Below are positions 20,215 through 30,299 of a DNA stretch of 48,466 nucleotides, piece by piece. The notes beneath the pieces are model-generated. The model saw only the letters and a program-made list of their open reading frames with translations. It did no database searches and was not told where the DNA came from. The stretch lies in assembly GCA_003427395.1 (NCBI GenBank), contig BFEA01000053.1:3182066-3230531 (forward strand). The letters run 5' to 3'. Each line of letters begins with the position of its first letter. The first letter of the stretch is position 1. The translations under genes were made by a program, and so were the position numbers. Source of the DNA: Chara braunii. Its lineage: Eukaryota; Streptophyta; Charophyceae; Charales; Characeae.

Positions 20215-21599
20215 TTTGCGTCTTCAGCCACCTCAATGCCTCGTGGTTTGAATGGACTTTGAATTGCTTCCCAAGCAAGTAGTGTCTCCCGTGATCTAAT
20301 GCTTGCCTGAGAGTGTAGAGTTCCCTCTCACAGGTAGATGTCGCTACCTTGTCTGAAGGCAATCTAGCAGCCATGAACTCTAGGGGTCTATACCCATTGC
20401 CATCGTCTTGCTGTAGGACAACACCAATACCATACTAACTCGCATTAGTAGTAACAACAAAGGGTAAAGATGGGTCAACTACCTTAAGGACTAGGTGTTT
20501 TATCAAGGCCCGCTTCAACTTTTTCAGGGCCGACGTACAGTCTTGGTCCCACTTCCAGATTGCCTCCTTCTTTAGCAGTCTACGAAGGGGAGCAGCGATT
20601 GTGGAGAAGTTTCTCACCAACTTCCTGTAATAGTTAGCCAATCCTAGGAACGATCTCATCTCTGTGAGTGTACGAGGAGTTGGCCATTCCCTAATCGCAG
20701 CGATCTTGTTGTGCTTAGGCTTTATGCCATCACCATCTAAAACATGGCCCAAGTACAAAATTTATGTCTTGGCCCATTCGCACTTCTTTGCGTTGATCTT
20801 GAAATTTGCTTCGCGCAACTTTTCCAAGATCTGCCTCAGATGAGCCTCGTGCTCCCGGAGGGTGTTGCTAAATATCAGAATATCATCTAGGTAGACAACT
20901 ACAAATCTATCTAACCACGAAACAAATCATTCATACGGCGCTGGAATGTGGCCCGTGCGTTGGTTAGTCCAAAGGGCATGACCATAAACTCATAATGCCC
21001 ATACCTAGTCTTGAACACCGTTTTGTACCGGTCATCAGGGTGAACCTCTATCTGGTGGTACCCTGACTTCAAATCTATCTTCGAAAGTACTTGCAGCCTT
21101 GCAACCGATCCAACAGATCATCTATACGGGGCAGTGGTTCAACATTCTTTACTGTAACGACGTTGAGACCCCTGTAGTCAATGCACATTCTGAGCTCTCC
21201 CTCTTTCTTGGGGACAAAAAGAATAGTTGCTTCAAATGGAGACGAATTGGTCCTAATCCGAACCTTCCCTAAGAGCTCATTTAATTGCTTGCGCAACTCT
21301 TCTAACTCCTTAGGAGACATCCTATACACTGCTCCTTTGGGAGTCTTACTGCCAGGCTCTTTCTCAGTGCGATGTTGGATAGGACGCAAAACTACTCCTG
21401 ATGGAGCCTTTGATAGATCTACGTACTCTTCCAACAGCTTAGCAATAAGTGGGTTGGTGGGTTCCTCTTTCTTAGGCTCAGTGACCGGCCTAACATAGGC
21501 CACAAAGACCTGCTCCTCTAGTTGCACCTTCTTTACCAATCGCGCGAACGAGGGAGCACTGAGACAACAATGTGCCAAAGGGTTGTCTACTCTTGACAC
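20215..21599 (-). pseudogene. E6 reverse transcriptase and RNase H
   Basis: The RT fingers include [18 protein letters not shown] and [11 protein letters not shown] (about 21180). [13 protein letters not shown] and VVVYLDDILIF (about 20880-20915) supply the catalytic aspartates, and LTEMRSFLGLANYYRKLV is the connection. Frame breaks occur near 21090 and 20910, and stops at 20759 (TAA) and 20435 (TAG, expected Gln in DASQYGIG). In RNase H the first motif reads TTNAS and a later one HSNH, where Asp is usual. Both are Asp-to-Asn, G-to-A changes that would abolish catalysis. Confidence 0.9.
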
Positions 21600-21650
21600 A
21601 TGGAACAGGCGGGCAATCTTGACACCCCCTGAAGGACTTGGAAGCCTACA

Positions 21651-22157
21651 CTAATGCTCTCTTAGATGCAATGTGGCCCATGTTGCCTCTCCCCAATCCA
21701 TTCCTATGATCATGTCAAACTGGAGATTGTCCTCTACGAGGAGAGTCAGGGAATGGAGAACTCTTTCAACTTTCCCATCTTTCTCTAGGTGAAAGTACAC
21801 CTGGACTCCCTCGACGTAATCCTCGATTCGCATTGTGCGATTGTCTGCGAGGATACTGACTACAGGTTTATCTAGCTTTTGGACTTTCAAATTCGGCTCC
21901 AGCTTCTTCAGCGCTTTACGACTAATATAGCTATGAGTGGCCCCACTGGCTGTAAGGGCCCCTACCCTACCTTTGAAGACTTCTTCATCTACTAACACTA
22001 GTTGCCCTTTCCCATCTTTCTTCATCTTGGCCCAGACTGACATCCTCTCTTTCAGCGCTTCTGCCAGTCCTGTGAGGGAAACGCCTAGAGAGATCCTAAC
22101 ACAAGCAGTCTCTGGACAACTAACTAGGCACTGGCCAGCAACCTTTGCCATAGACAC
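21651..22157 (-). pseudogene. E6 aspartic protease lacking the catalytic Asp
   Basis: The fold is recognisable from GALTASGATHSYISRKALKKL (active-site loop) and DMIIGMDWG (second half). The active-site triad, normally D-S-G, reads A-S-G (about 21944-21952 on the plus strand). Retropepsins need this Asp, so the enzyme would be inactive. The rest of the domain is open for 168 codons with no stop. Confidence 0.85.
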
Positions 22158-22269
22158 ATGTGGGTTGGGAGTTTCTATTTGGCGCGCGCACTCATCTCCA
22201 CATGGTCTAGGGGTAAGGGTAGTTGCTACCCCTACCGGCGGTTGCTTTTTGCTGACTCTGCAGCAGCTC

Positions 22270-24350
22270 GCCGGACATCCTTATATTTTGGGCAGTATTT
22301 GATAATGTGGCCAGGGTCACCGCAATAGATGCATTGACCCGCATCTATCCTCCTCTGCACTGTTTGTTCCATGCCCAGGGACTCCCAGGGTCTGCCCTGA
22401 GGCAGACCAGGGTGCCATTCACTCCGCCTGGGAGGTGATCGATTAGCACGAGGACAGTTTTGCGAGGGACCTTGACCCCTTCCTCCCTCTTGGCGGTTTC
22501 ACCTGCCGCCAACCCCCTGGCCGCCCTGTCCTCAACCACCAGTGGCCTGGCCCACTTAGGCCCGGCCTCTCCCTCTTCCTTGCGACCTCCCTCCGGCCGC
22601 AACAGCAACATAAGTACTCCCCTGGCCTATGTCGCTGTCCTCCTCATCCAGGCCCCACTCAATCTCGCGACACGGGACCTCTTCCATACCACCTTCATCT
22701 AGAGTAAGGATCAAATGATCCTTGGCCCTGACTTGGTCTGAGATGGTCCGATCTTTCCACTTCTTGCCTTTATCGAGGTCCTTGTGCCAGAAAGTGGTAA
22801 CTGGCGTGGACTGGGCCTCGTAAGCAACAAACTCCCTGCTAAGCGTATCATAAGTCATTGTGGGCTGTTGCTTTTTATCGAAGAAATGCCCATGCAGAGC
22901 TTCGGGCACGGTAGAATTACTGGACCAGTTGGGGCTCAGTGACCCCATGGTCATGGACGACAACGAGTTCGTCCACGGTGGCCTTGAGTGCCCTTGCACT
23001 CTTCCACTGTCATGAGTGGATTGTTTGCAGTTTGTCAGAGACCTTAAGGCCTCTCGTGACATCTGCAAATCGCTCGCGGAGGGCTTGCATAAATTCACTC
23101 AAATGAGTGATAGCGGAGTACGCGACCATATCGTTATCGCACTTGGCAGTGCGTGCAAGCGAACTAGCAAAGTTGGATGCTTCATCCTTCACGATGTGGA
23201 AAGCTACTAGAACTTCGTTCTGAACGGCAAAATCCTGTAAGTGCAGGTACGAGTTGATGTTGGCTTCCCAATTGTCAGAGTCTTCGCCCTTCTTCCCTCC
23301 ATAGTGCTCAGGGAACTTGACCTTAACGCGCCCCCTTCGTGGTCGTGCCTCCTCTTCTTTAGGGGCTGCTATCTTGGCACCTTCAATGGCACTAGTGCAG
23401 AATCTCTCTGTGCCTTTTATGGCAGCGTGCAGCTCAATGCGCACATGCATCATCATATCCCTTGCAAACTCTTTAAAACCTATGCGCATGGACTGCAACA
23501 CTATATCATATCCCTTGCAAACTCTTTAAAACCACAGCTGCTCCTTCCGGGCCCTCAACATCACTTTCATACTTTGAGAGAGGATCTCCACCTTCTGTTG
23601 GAGATCCGCCTGTGCCCCCAATTGCTCTCGTCGTTCCTCTGTTGCGTCCAACTCTCTTTCGATTGCTTCAACCGCCTCCAAACGCCGCCTCCTTTCCCTC
23701 GCAAGGCGGAGTTTCCATTCCAGCTTATGTTCCTCCTCCTTGGCCTGTCGACGCAAGGGGTCCTTCTCTTTCTCTAACTCCTTTATAACCGCATCCCTTT
23801 CTGCCTGGGGGATAATCAACAATCGCCTCTTCCTCGTCCCCCAGTACCAAGTTGGCTACCCACTCATTCACCATCTTCTTTATCCTTTCATCTCTCTCCT
23901 TCGCGCCACTGGATTCCCCTCTCTTCTCAATCCTCACATTTCTCTGTAGGGGAATCTCCAGTTCTTCTTCTTCTTCTTCTTCAACAGATGCTGCAACTTA
24001 TTTTTTTTCTCCCTCTGCAGCCGTTTCAATTCCTCCAACTCTTTCTCTTTCTTGGCCTTCTATGCCAAGAGAGCTATCTTTTTTGCTTTCTTTTCCAGTT
24101 CTTTCTTCTCCTTCCTTGCTTTTTGCTCCGCCAATATCTTCGTGACCTCCTCCTCTTGCTCCTTTGTGTAAGGAGTGGTCCAGGGACCACTCCTCGTCGT
24201 GACTCTACACGAGAACGTGTTCCCGAATCCTAATGGAAACAGGAGATGCCAAAGGGTCCCCCATAGGGAGAACCCCACGAGCAAGGAATACATTGGGTAA
24301 TCATCCATGGTGATAGGTGCACAACCAGTGGCAGTTCCACTCCTCACCAC
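22270..24350 (-). pseudogene. gag: E6 gag: coiled coil, capsid-like domain and zinc knuckle
   Basis: Three parts can be followed in broken frames. At the N-terminus are TTPYTKEQEEEVTKILAEQ and a long Lys/Glu/Arg coiled coil (23526-24150). The middle has VKFPEHYGGKKGEDSDNW, EASNFASSLARTAKCDND and DKLQTIHSRQW (22900-23330), the gag capsid-like region. The C-terminus has PVTTFWHKDLDKGKKWKDRTI and a CCHC knuckle CIYCGDPGHIIKYC at about 22290-22331. A TAG at 24060-24062 and several frameshifts break it. I chose 24350 because the Met there opens the frame that leads into YTKEQ, but the true start is uncertain. Confidence 0.8.
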
Positions 24351-25001
24351 TTAGACTTACCCACAGACTGACTGACTGACTGACTCTCTAAGGACTACAA
24401 AGTCTTCTCCTTTGATCCATCCAGGTTACCACAGCCGATGGAAGCTTTCGCCACCACTGTCACCGAAACTTTCAAGATCCCAGTGCACCATGCACCAGCA
24501 ATCAATCCCACCTGGCTTTCTTTTTGGATCAGACCGTGTCAACCAGGGTCTCTAGCCTGACCTACTTGTAAGGCTGTCACTACAGGACTCTAATGCTGAT
24601 CAGGAGGCATTTAAGGAGATCCCCCGTATCTCCTTAGGAATTCTTTAACATCGCAGTCAGCCCGACGTGATCAGCGAGTCCTCTCAACACTTAGACAGCT
24701 GGCTGTACAGCCTGCAGCTCGGATTTTGGGCCTACCATGCCACACTGAGCAGCCCGCTGGTCTGTACCGGTCCTTGGGAGGGTTAGGCCTTTGGGATGTG
24801 TCAGTCGTCAAACATGGACTTAAGCCCTACTCAGCGCGTGCAGGTTTGGTCAACGCAGCTCTACAGACCACGTGCCTGGGCAAAAGTGACTCAATGCAGA
24901 AAGAAGAGACAACAGACTCGGCACGTACCAAGAGGTTTGTGCGCATCCATAAGGCGAGGGGGTAGGCTTGAGGTTTGTTGAGATTATACCAGCTCCAGCT
25001 T
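24351..25001. other. No gene seen
   Basis: The stretch has a short CTGA repeat (24368-24385) and no supported coding region. If E6 is intact this would be its 5' leader. Confidence 0.5.
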
Positions 25002-25101
25002 GGTCAAAATCGTGGTCAACAGCCTTGGCCAACGTTGGTCAATGAACGGTCAAACTTGGTCAACACCTTGGTCAACCTTCCTGGTCAACCTTCCTGGTCA
25101 A
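25002..25101. promoter_or_regulatory. Cluster of eight GGTCAA boxes
   Basis: GGTCAA occurs eight times in 100 bp, with one GGCCAA variant. On the other strand it is TTGACC, the core of the plant W-box bound by WRKY factors. Spacing is irregular (7-17 bp), so it is not a simple tandem array, although the last three units share CCTTCCT. Regulatory function is inference. Confidence 0.5.
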
Positions 25102-25346
25102 ACTCCAACCTTCGGATATGGCGGCCGACCCTTCTCTTCCTCCGCCAACCTCTCTCTCTCTTCCCCCCGGTCTTCTTTCTTCTTCACCCACTTGGCTATG
25201 GTGTCTTCCTTCTCCCTCGTCTCTCCTCCCTCCTTCTTCCTCCTTTCTCTTCTTCGTCACTTCTAGCTTTTTCTTCGTCACATGAGCTTGGCGGCTATGG
25301 CCGCCACCTTCTTCTTTGCGGCTGAACAACCAATCTTGTATCGCTC

Positions 25347-25350
<4 letters not shown>

Positions 25351-25402
<52 letters not shown>
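25351..25402. repeat. CT microsatellite
   Basis: An uninterrupted (CT)n run of about 52 bp. It lies 46 bp after a GCGGCTATGGCCGC motif (25291-25304). Confidence 0.95.
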
Positions 25403-25404
<2 letters not shown>

Positions 25405-25437
25405 CATACTGCGCATCCACACGGGCCTGCAGGGCCC

Positions 25438-25780
25438 GACCAAACGGAAAATAAGGGCCCTCCAGGCCCTGTGTCGTTTCAGCCTAAAAGCCTAAAGAGG
25501 AGGGCCATTTTCAGGCCCTCGTAAAGTCGACCTGCCCTGAAACTTAGGCGCCAAACCAGGGTTAAGCGCAGGCCATTTGTAGCCCTGTTTCAAGACAACC
25601 TTTGTTTGAACCAGACGGAAAATAAGGGCCCTCCAGGCCCTGTGTCGTCTCAGCCTAAAAGCCTAAAGAGGAGGGCCATTTTCAGGCCCTCGTAAAGTCG
25701 ACCTGCCCTGAAACTTAGGCGCCAAACCAGGGTTAAGCGCAGGCCATTTGTAGCCCTGTTTCAAGACAACCTTTGTTTGA
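25438..25780. repeat. Recent tandem duplication, 171 bp x 2
   Basis: The unit starting ACGGAAAATAAGGGCCCTCC is at 25444 and 25615. The copies match over their whole length except one T/C change (CGTTTCAG against CGTCTCAG) near 25480/25651. The high identity indicates a recent event. No coding function is visible. Confidence 0.95.
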
Positions 25781-26127
25781 ACTTCAACGCCAGGGTCTGG
25801 CACGATTCGGCATGGGCAAGAGCAGCCTCCCAGGCTGGACCAGCACTGTATAGTACCGGTCCGCCCTGCAGGCTGCAGGCAGTTCACGGGCAGTGCAGGA
25901 GGCAGTCTTCAGGATCCGGCCGCAGCACTCTGCAGGAGCGCTGCAGTAGTAGTAGCTAGCGCTAGGAGTAGTCTTCAGCGCTGGGCGGTGTTAGGAGCTC
26001 AGAATAACGTTGGAGAAAGAGAGAGAGCTGGCGGAGGCCAGGGAGACTTGGCTGTGGCGCCATAGCTCCAGCTTCGTTTCGATGTACCTGCAACAAGGCG
26101 CCACCTTCACAGGTTAGTACCTGGCAT

Positions 26128-26158
<31 letters not shown>

Positions 26159-26606
26159 TTCTTCTTCTTCCTCCTCTAAGTCCACCATCTCTCCCTCACC
26201 CTCTCGCTACCTGACTTCTCAGCACCTACAGACTACGAGAGAGAGAGAGAGAGATTTGCGACTTTGAGATTTGACGACATTTGGATTCAGACTCGACATT
26301 GGGATCGAGACATTGGATGAGGGATTATTTGGGGCCTATATCGAAGACTTGGTGTTGACGACATTCCCATCTTCCCCCTCTTCTTCGTCTGATCCCCCTC
26401 CTCTTTGTCTGTGTATGGCTTGGGACTGGCGCATTCTTCCTGTGTGAGCGCCAGGCCCCTTCACACCATGCGATGATGATGATGTATGTTTGGTCTGCAT
26501 TGCGACATTGATTGGTCTGATTATTGGTATTTTAGCCTTCCGCTGTGCTATCCTATACTATGTGAGAGAGGTCGGTTCTTGTTCTGGTCTGTACCATTAC
26601 GGTATG

Positions 26607-26609
<3 letters not shown>
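25781..26609. other. No gene seen; AT/GA microsatellites
   Basis: There is a run TATATA...GAGAGA at 26130-26158 and a GA run at 26238-26252. No coding region is supported. Confidence 0.5.

Positions 26610-26684
<75 letters not shown>
26610..26684. repeat. CT microsatellite
   Basis: An uninterrupted (CT)n run of about 75 bp. Open frames through it encode only Ser-Leu repeats and were not called. Confidence 0.95.
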
Positions 26685-26687
<3 letters not shown>

Positions 26688-26879
26688 CTGGTTCAACTGC
26701 TATGGCGGCCCTTCAACTTTGTGGTGCAGCGGCTCTCTTTTCCGACATAGCGGGTTCTTCTTCGCGGCGGCACGGCGGCCCTTCTCTAGCGAGGCGGATC
26801 CCCCTCCTCTAATCGGCGCAGCGGCTTCCCTTCACAACGCGGAGCAGCGGCGGGAGCGGCAATAGCAGCGGCAACTAGC

Positions 26880-27310
26880 TCGTGTGGAGAACCGTGCTAT
26901 TTCCTTCAGCTGCGCGCAGCAAGGCAAGCGTGCAATATGTGTGCGCTCGAGAAGCTGGTACACGATCCGTCAACGGGCAGGCAGCAGGGCACGCGGTAGC
27001 AGACAATACATCGGCGCGCAAGCGTTGACGTGGTGCGCAGGGGCTAGCACGGTAGCGTGCGGCTAAACAAGCGCGCAAAAATGCGCAGGAACTGGCACGC
27101 AGACAGGTAGTGGGGGGGCGCGCACGGCAGTAGCAGCGACGGGTGGTAAGCGCACAAATTTTGGCGTGCGATCTGGATATCAGCGAAGCGCACAAGCTGG
27201 CGGGCGTGGAGCGGCAAATAGGAATAGCATCACAGCGCGCAGGCGTGCGAAGCTTGGCGCGCGACAAGAGCGGGCGCAGCGGAACAGCGCGCGTTCCCTT
27301 TCCGACGCGC
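26880..27310. repeat. GCGCGCA-rich degenerate region
   Basis: The hexamer-like motif GCGCGCA and variants (GCGTGCG, GCGCACA) recur at intervals of about 20-40 bp through this GC-rich stretch. No reading frame looks real. It may be a degenerate minisatellite or the leader of an LTR element, because a primer-site-like sequence and an LTR follow. Confidence 0.5.
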
Positions 27311-27480
27311 AGGTGACAACATGGCGCGTTCCCCCTCCGGCTGACGTGGCGCCTGACACCTCTTCTTGGCCCCCTTCCCTCTCAAGACGATGACGAACAC
27401 TGCCAATCGCGATGCTGGCGTGGCACTCCTTCCACGCACGATGATGACGACGGCGGCGATCGCGCAGCAACGGGACAGCG

Positions 27481-27500
27481 GGGACCAGCTCCAATACCAA
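27481..27500 (-). other. Degenerate primer binding site
   Basis: On the minus strand this reads TTGGTATTGGAGCTGGTCCC, close to TGGTATCAGAGCTGG at 14154-14173. It directly abuts the LTR at 27501, so this LTR is a 5' LTR whose element extends to the left. Confidence 0.6.
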
Positions 27501-28410
27501 TGCAATCAGACTTGTCTTTCTCAACTCTCAGCATGCGTACAAACAGATGGCGATCAAGCTGGCGACTTTCGCCCACACAAAGCTCAGAACAAAGCCACGA
27601 ACACAGTTCAGAACTTCAGATTCAAATTTGTCTCGTTCGGCTGTCGCCGGACGCTGTACTCCTAGCAACTTGTTCGTAACACACCCTGGATCTCCCTGGA
27701 TGTCCCACACTCACACACTTCACACGTACACACTCACACGCATACACACATACACACACTAACACTCTAATCTTGCTGACGTGGCGGATATGGCCGCCGT
27801 CTCTCTCCTCTTCTAACTAACTGTCGGCTATGGACGATCTTCCCCCTCTTAGCCCTGTTCACCTTCGGGCACCTGCAGAGCATCGTACACAAGACGCTCC
27901 GACAGCGCTTCCGGACGGCTCACAGGCAGAATGAATGAATGGTTTGACACTGCATCTGTATTTATACTTTGGATTGTCAAAGGTCTGCCCGTGGACCCTG
28001 GGCCCGGGGTGTACGCAGTCCCACAGGGTACTTGCTGACTTGACAAAGTGGGACCGGGACTGGGTACCGCTGACTGGGCTGAGTTAGACTGCCCACTTGC
28101 CCACTTTGCGTTTGGACTGCTAGCTAGGACTCCGAAGGGGCAGAGTAGACTGTTCCTGAAGGACCTAGTCTAGCCTATGTGACATTTCGGTACTGTAGCA
28201 GCTACGACCCCTACCACTGCTAAGACTGCTAATCTACGGACCTACTGTTCAAGACCCGACGACCACCCTACCCACAGTCAGCGGTTCAAGCACACACGTC
28301 ACGGGTTCAAGCACACACGGGTCAACTGGTACTGTACACGGGTAAGGGCGAGGTCTGGGGATCGAGCGCTGGGAACTGCACCTGCTACCAGAAAGGTGAA
28401 AACCGTTTCA
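27501..28410 (-). repeat. LTR-A copy 2 (910 bp)
   Basis: TG...CA ends (TGCAATCAG at 27501; CGTTTCA at 28410) match LTR-A copy 1. It shares the box around CAGCGCTTCCGGACGGCTCA, the minus-strand TATA box at 27960-27966, and the U3 pieces TTTCGGTACTGTAGCAGC and GGATCGAGC. Overall divergence from copy 1 is large, so the two are unlikely to be the pair of one recent insertion. Five bases beside the outer ends do not match as a target duplication. Confidence 0.75.
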
Positions 28411-28550
28411 GCCCGCTTCCAGCAGTCTATATCCTGCAAGGTTACAGGCATACCACTTTAGTCAATTGCTTCACTGCCTGATATTTTCTTGACCTTCGGT
28501 CACTTTTGGAAAACTCTGCAACCTTTCGCATCTGTGACTCAGAAGTTTAC

Positions 28551-28710
28551 AATTGGTTAGGTAAAGGCTGACCAAGCCAATGATGCTTAGCTGGTCTTTT
28601 CGGATGATCAGCCACACTGGGACTGAGACACAGCCCAGACTCCGATGGGAGGCAGCAGTGGGGAATCTTGGACAATGGGCGAAAGCCTGATCCAGCAATA
28701 TCGCTTGTGA
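28551..28710 (+). rRNA. Fragment of mitochondrial-type small-subunit rRNA (nuclear insert)
   Basis: The segment contains TAGCTGGTCTTTTCGGATGA, CAGCCACACTGGGACTGAGA, GGGAGGCAGCAGTGGGGAAT and CTTGGACAATGGGCGAAAGC, the conserved 5' domain of bacterial-type SSU rRNA (about E. coli 245-400). The TTTTCGG hairpin and GGGGAATCTTGGACAATGGG are typical of plant mitochondrial rrn18. Changes at normally invariant positions (CACAG for CACGG; CCGATGG for CCTACGG) show a decayed nuclear copy. It is a fragment, not a working gene. Confidence 0.9.
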
Positions 28711-28792
28711 AAGGCGTTCCACGATGCAGACCCCAAGTTCGAATTTCAAGGTCATAGTCGGGTACCTTAGGGGTCAAGTCCAACAGGCACCC

Positions 28793-29015
28793 GGTGAAAG
28801 GTCACATCCCAGATGCAATGGTTGCGTTCTACAAGCAAAAGCCAGGTCTCATATTGAAAAGTCATATCCCACAGGCAAAGGACACTTCTCCAGGTAAAAG
28901 TCGTGTCCCAGAGGCAAGAGTCACATCCCATACTCAAAAGTTCGTGTCCCAGAGGCAAGAGTCACATCCCATAGTCAAAAGTTATGTTCCACAGGTGAAA
29001 AGTCGTGACTCACAG
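28793..29015. repeat. Degenerate minisatellite, units of about 20 bp within 41-bp dimers
   Basis: The motif AAAAGTCRTRTCCCASAGGCAA recurs with variation about nine times. A 41-bp unit starting CGTGTCCCAGAGGCAAGAGT is at 28902 and 28943, nearly identical. It lies between the two rRNA pieces. Confidence 0.8.
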
Positions 29016-29378
29016 ACCCAAGCAGCAGCACACGAATGAAAATTCGGGAAAAGTACCAGGCCTTGACATTCTGAAGCAAGCAGGTCGTGGGCATGTGGTA
29101 CCAGTACCAAGTTAAGCCACAAGAAGCAGAGGCTGGGATGAGTTGAAGCTCACTCCAAGTCAATATAAGGACTGGCCAGCCACACTTTGGACAGATTGCT
29201 CATTCGTGATAAGTGTGGAAGTGCTGCTGAAGCGCTTGTGTACTATCTGTGAGTAGCATGCGCGCGAGAGCCCTGCTGTGCAGCGCTGCACGGAGAGGGA
29301 AGGCGGCCATAGCCGCATAAGTTAGTAGTAGGGATAGAGCCGAGTAGCAGTGGATGTATTCAGAGTCAAGATTCTCAA

Positions 29379-29381
<3 letters not shown>
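29016..29381. other. No gene seen
   Basis: Intergenic DNA between the minisatellite and a GA microsatellite. It holds GCGGCCATAGCCGC at 29303-29316, a motif also found in the LTRs. Confidence 0.5.
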
Positions 29382-29431
<50 letters not shown>

Positions 29432-29432
29432 N

Positions 29433-29483
<51 letters not shown>
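29382..29483. repeat. GA microsatellite with an internal N
   Basis: A (GA)n run of about 100 bp, broken by an ambiguous base at 29432. The true length is uncertain. Confidence 0.95.
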
Positions 29484-29486
<3 letters not shown>

Positions 29487-29726
29487 GACAGAGAGGGAGA
29501 GAAGAGAGTCATCTACCTTTGATTAGGATTCTGGTATTGGGTTGCTGTATTCTGCGCTGTTGAGCGCTTGGTGACAGGATCTCTGAAACCGTTTAATGTG
29601 ATAATTTGTTGGAATTTCTAAGCTGCGCATGTCTGGACTTTACATCTCTGGACTCCAGTGTGGATTTCCTGTAATCTCTCAATGTGTGTGCGTGCGCTCG
29701 TGGTGTTGAGCAATGAGGCTCAATGC

Positions 29727-29767
29727 ACGTGAGCGAAGAAGGGGATTTATCTTGTAAAGCTCTTTCA
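29727..29767 (+). rRNA. Second mitochondrial SSU rRNA fragment
   Basis: ACGTGAGCGAAGAAGG and TTGTAAAGCTCTTTC are the conserved sequences that follow directly after the end of the 28551-28710 fragment in SSU rRNA (about E. coli 400-440). The two pieces are therefore collinear on the same strand but about 1 kb apart. Confidence 0.75.
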
Positions 29768-29774
29768 CCATCAA

Positions 29775-29965
29775 ATACAAAATCTGGCTATATGCTGGAA
29801 CCTCCGACCAAGTGACGCAAGCAAAATAATGATAATGAATGTGCTGGTGCGGACAATCAGCAGGGTAGTCATGTGTTGATACATGCGCTGCCCCCGTCAA
29901 CGACTACACGCCAGACATCCCTGCTTGGGATGATGATATAGTCTGAACTTTTGGCGACACGAAGT
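29775..29965 (+). ncRNA. Group I intron core remnant
   Basis: The stretch contains ATATGCTGGAACCTCCGACC, GTGACGCAAGCAAAATAATG, GCGGACAATCAGCAGG, CAACGACTACACGCCAGACA and GATGATGATATAGTCTGAAC in the order found in mitochondrial group IB introns (P4-P6 side, P7 with GGACAATCAGCAGG, P3/P8, then the segment before P9). The 5' part with P1/P2 and any homing endonuclease is missing. It is a mitochondrial-derived fossil. I did not fold it. Confidence 0.75.
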
Positions 29966-30299
29966 CGGAGCTGATAAGAAACCCGAGAAAAGTCGGTCCG
30001 TTGGAGCCTTTAGCTCGTCGAGTTATGAGCGTCTTTGAGAAGAAGGGCCGAAGGCTAAGCCTTACTTCGAGAAACTGTGCCACTAGAGTTCGTATTCTAT
30101 TGGCTAGTGGTCTAGGTCTGATGACTCCAATCAGGAAGTCATCCGCATAGCGAACATAGTGAATCCTTCTAAAATGACTCTGGAGAGCCGACGAACGCGA
30201 GGGCCGAAGGTGCGACCTGAAGGCTGCTCTCCGATCGCCACCGGATCTACGTGCAATGCTTGGTTCTAGGACAGTATGCGGCAGCAGTAAGACTGCCAA
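29904..30299 (-). pseudogene. Group II intron maturase/reverse transcriptase fragment
   Basis: On the minus strand, FRRIHYVRYADDFLIGVI is the RT domain-5 motif (Y-A-D-D) in the form typical of organellar group II intron proteins, and KTLITRRAKG...FLGFLIS follows at the expected distance. About 110 codons are real; the C-terminal end runs into antisense of the group I intron core. Fingers, maturase (X) and endonuclease domains are missing. It lies antiparallel to the neighbouring rRNA and group I pieces, so the mitochondrial DNA was rearranged. Confidence 0.85.

Larger units (their letters stand above)
17074..24350 (-). mobile_element. E6: degraded Ty3/gypsy element, minus strand
   Basis: From right to left the minus strand encodes gag, protease, RT, RNase H, integrase with a chromodomain-like tail, and the 3' LTR. 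The length and order are those of a chromovirus-like gypsy element. The integrase frame 20214-19027 is free of indels but carries three stops, each explained by a C-to-T change. The 5' LTR may be the related LTR at 27501-28410, but 3 kb of unrelated repeats lie between, and the LTRs differ a good deal. Confidence 0.9.

Noticed and set aside
22345-22702. Independent small genes on either strand in the GC-rich part of E6 gag
   Set aside because: They are shadow frames of the gag C-terminal region.
17074-28410. Treating the LTRs at 17074 and 27501 as the two ends of one intact E6 insertion
   Set aside because: The LTRs differ strongly, the flanking 5 bp do not match, and 3 kb of unrelated repeats separate gag from the primer site; it remains possible but unproven.
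28551-28710. A bacterial or plastid 16S gene, or bacterial contamination
   Set aside because: Only about 160 bp remain, with changes at invariant sites, and the form matches plant mitochondrial SSU rRNA; the flanks are retroelement DNA.
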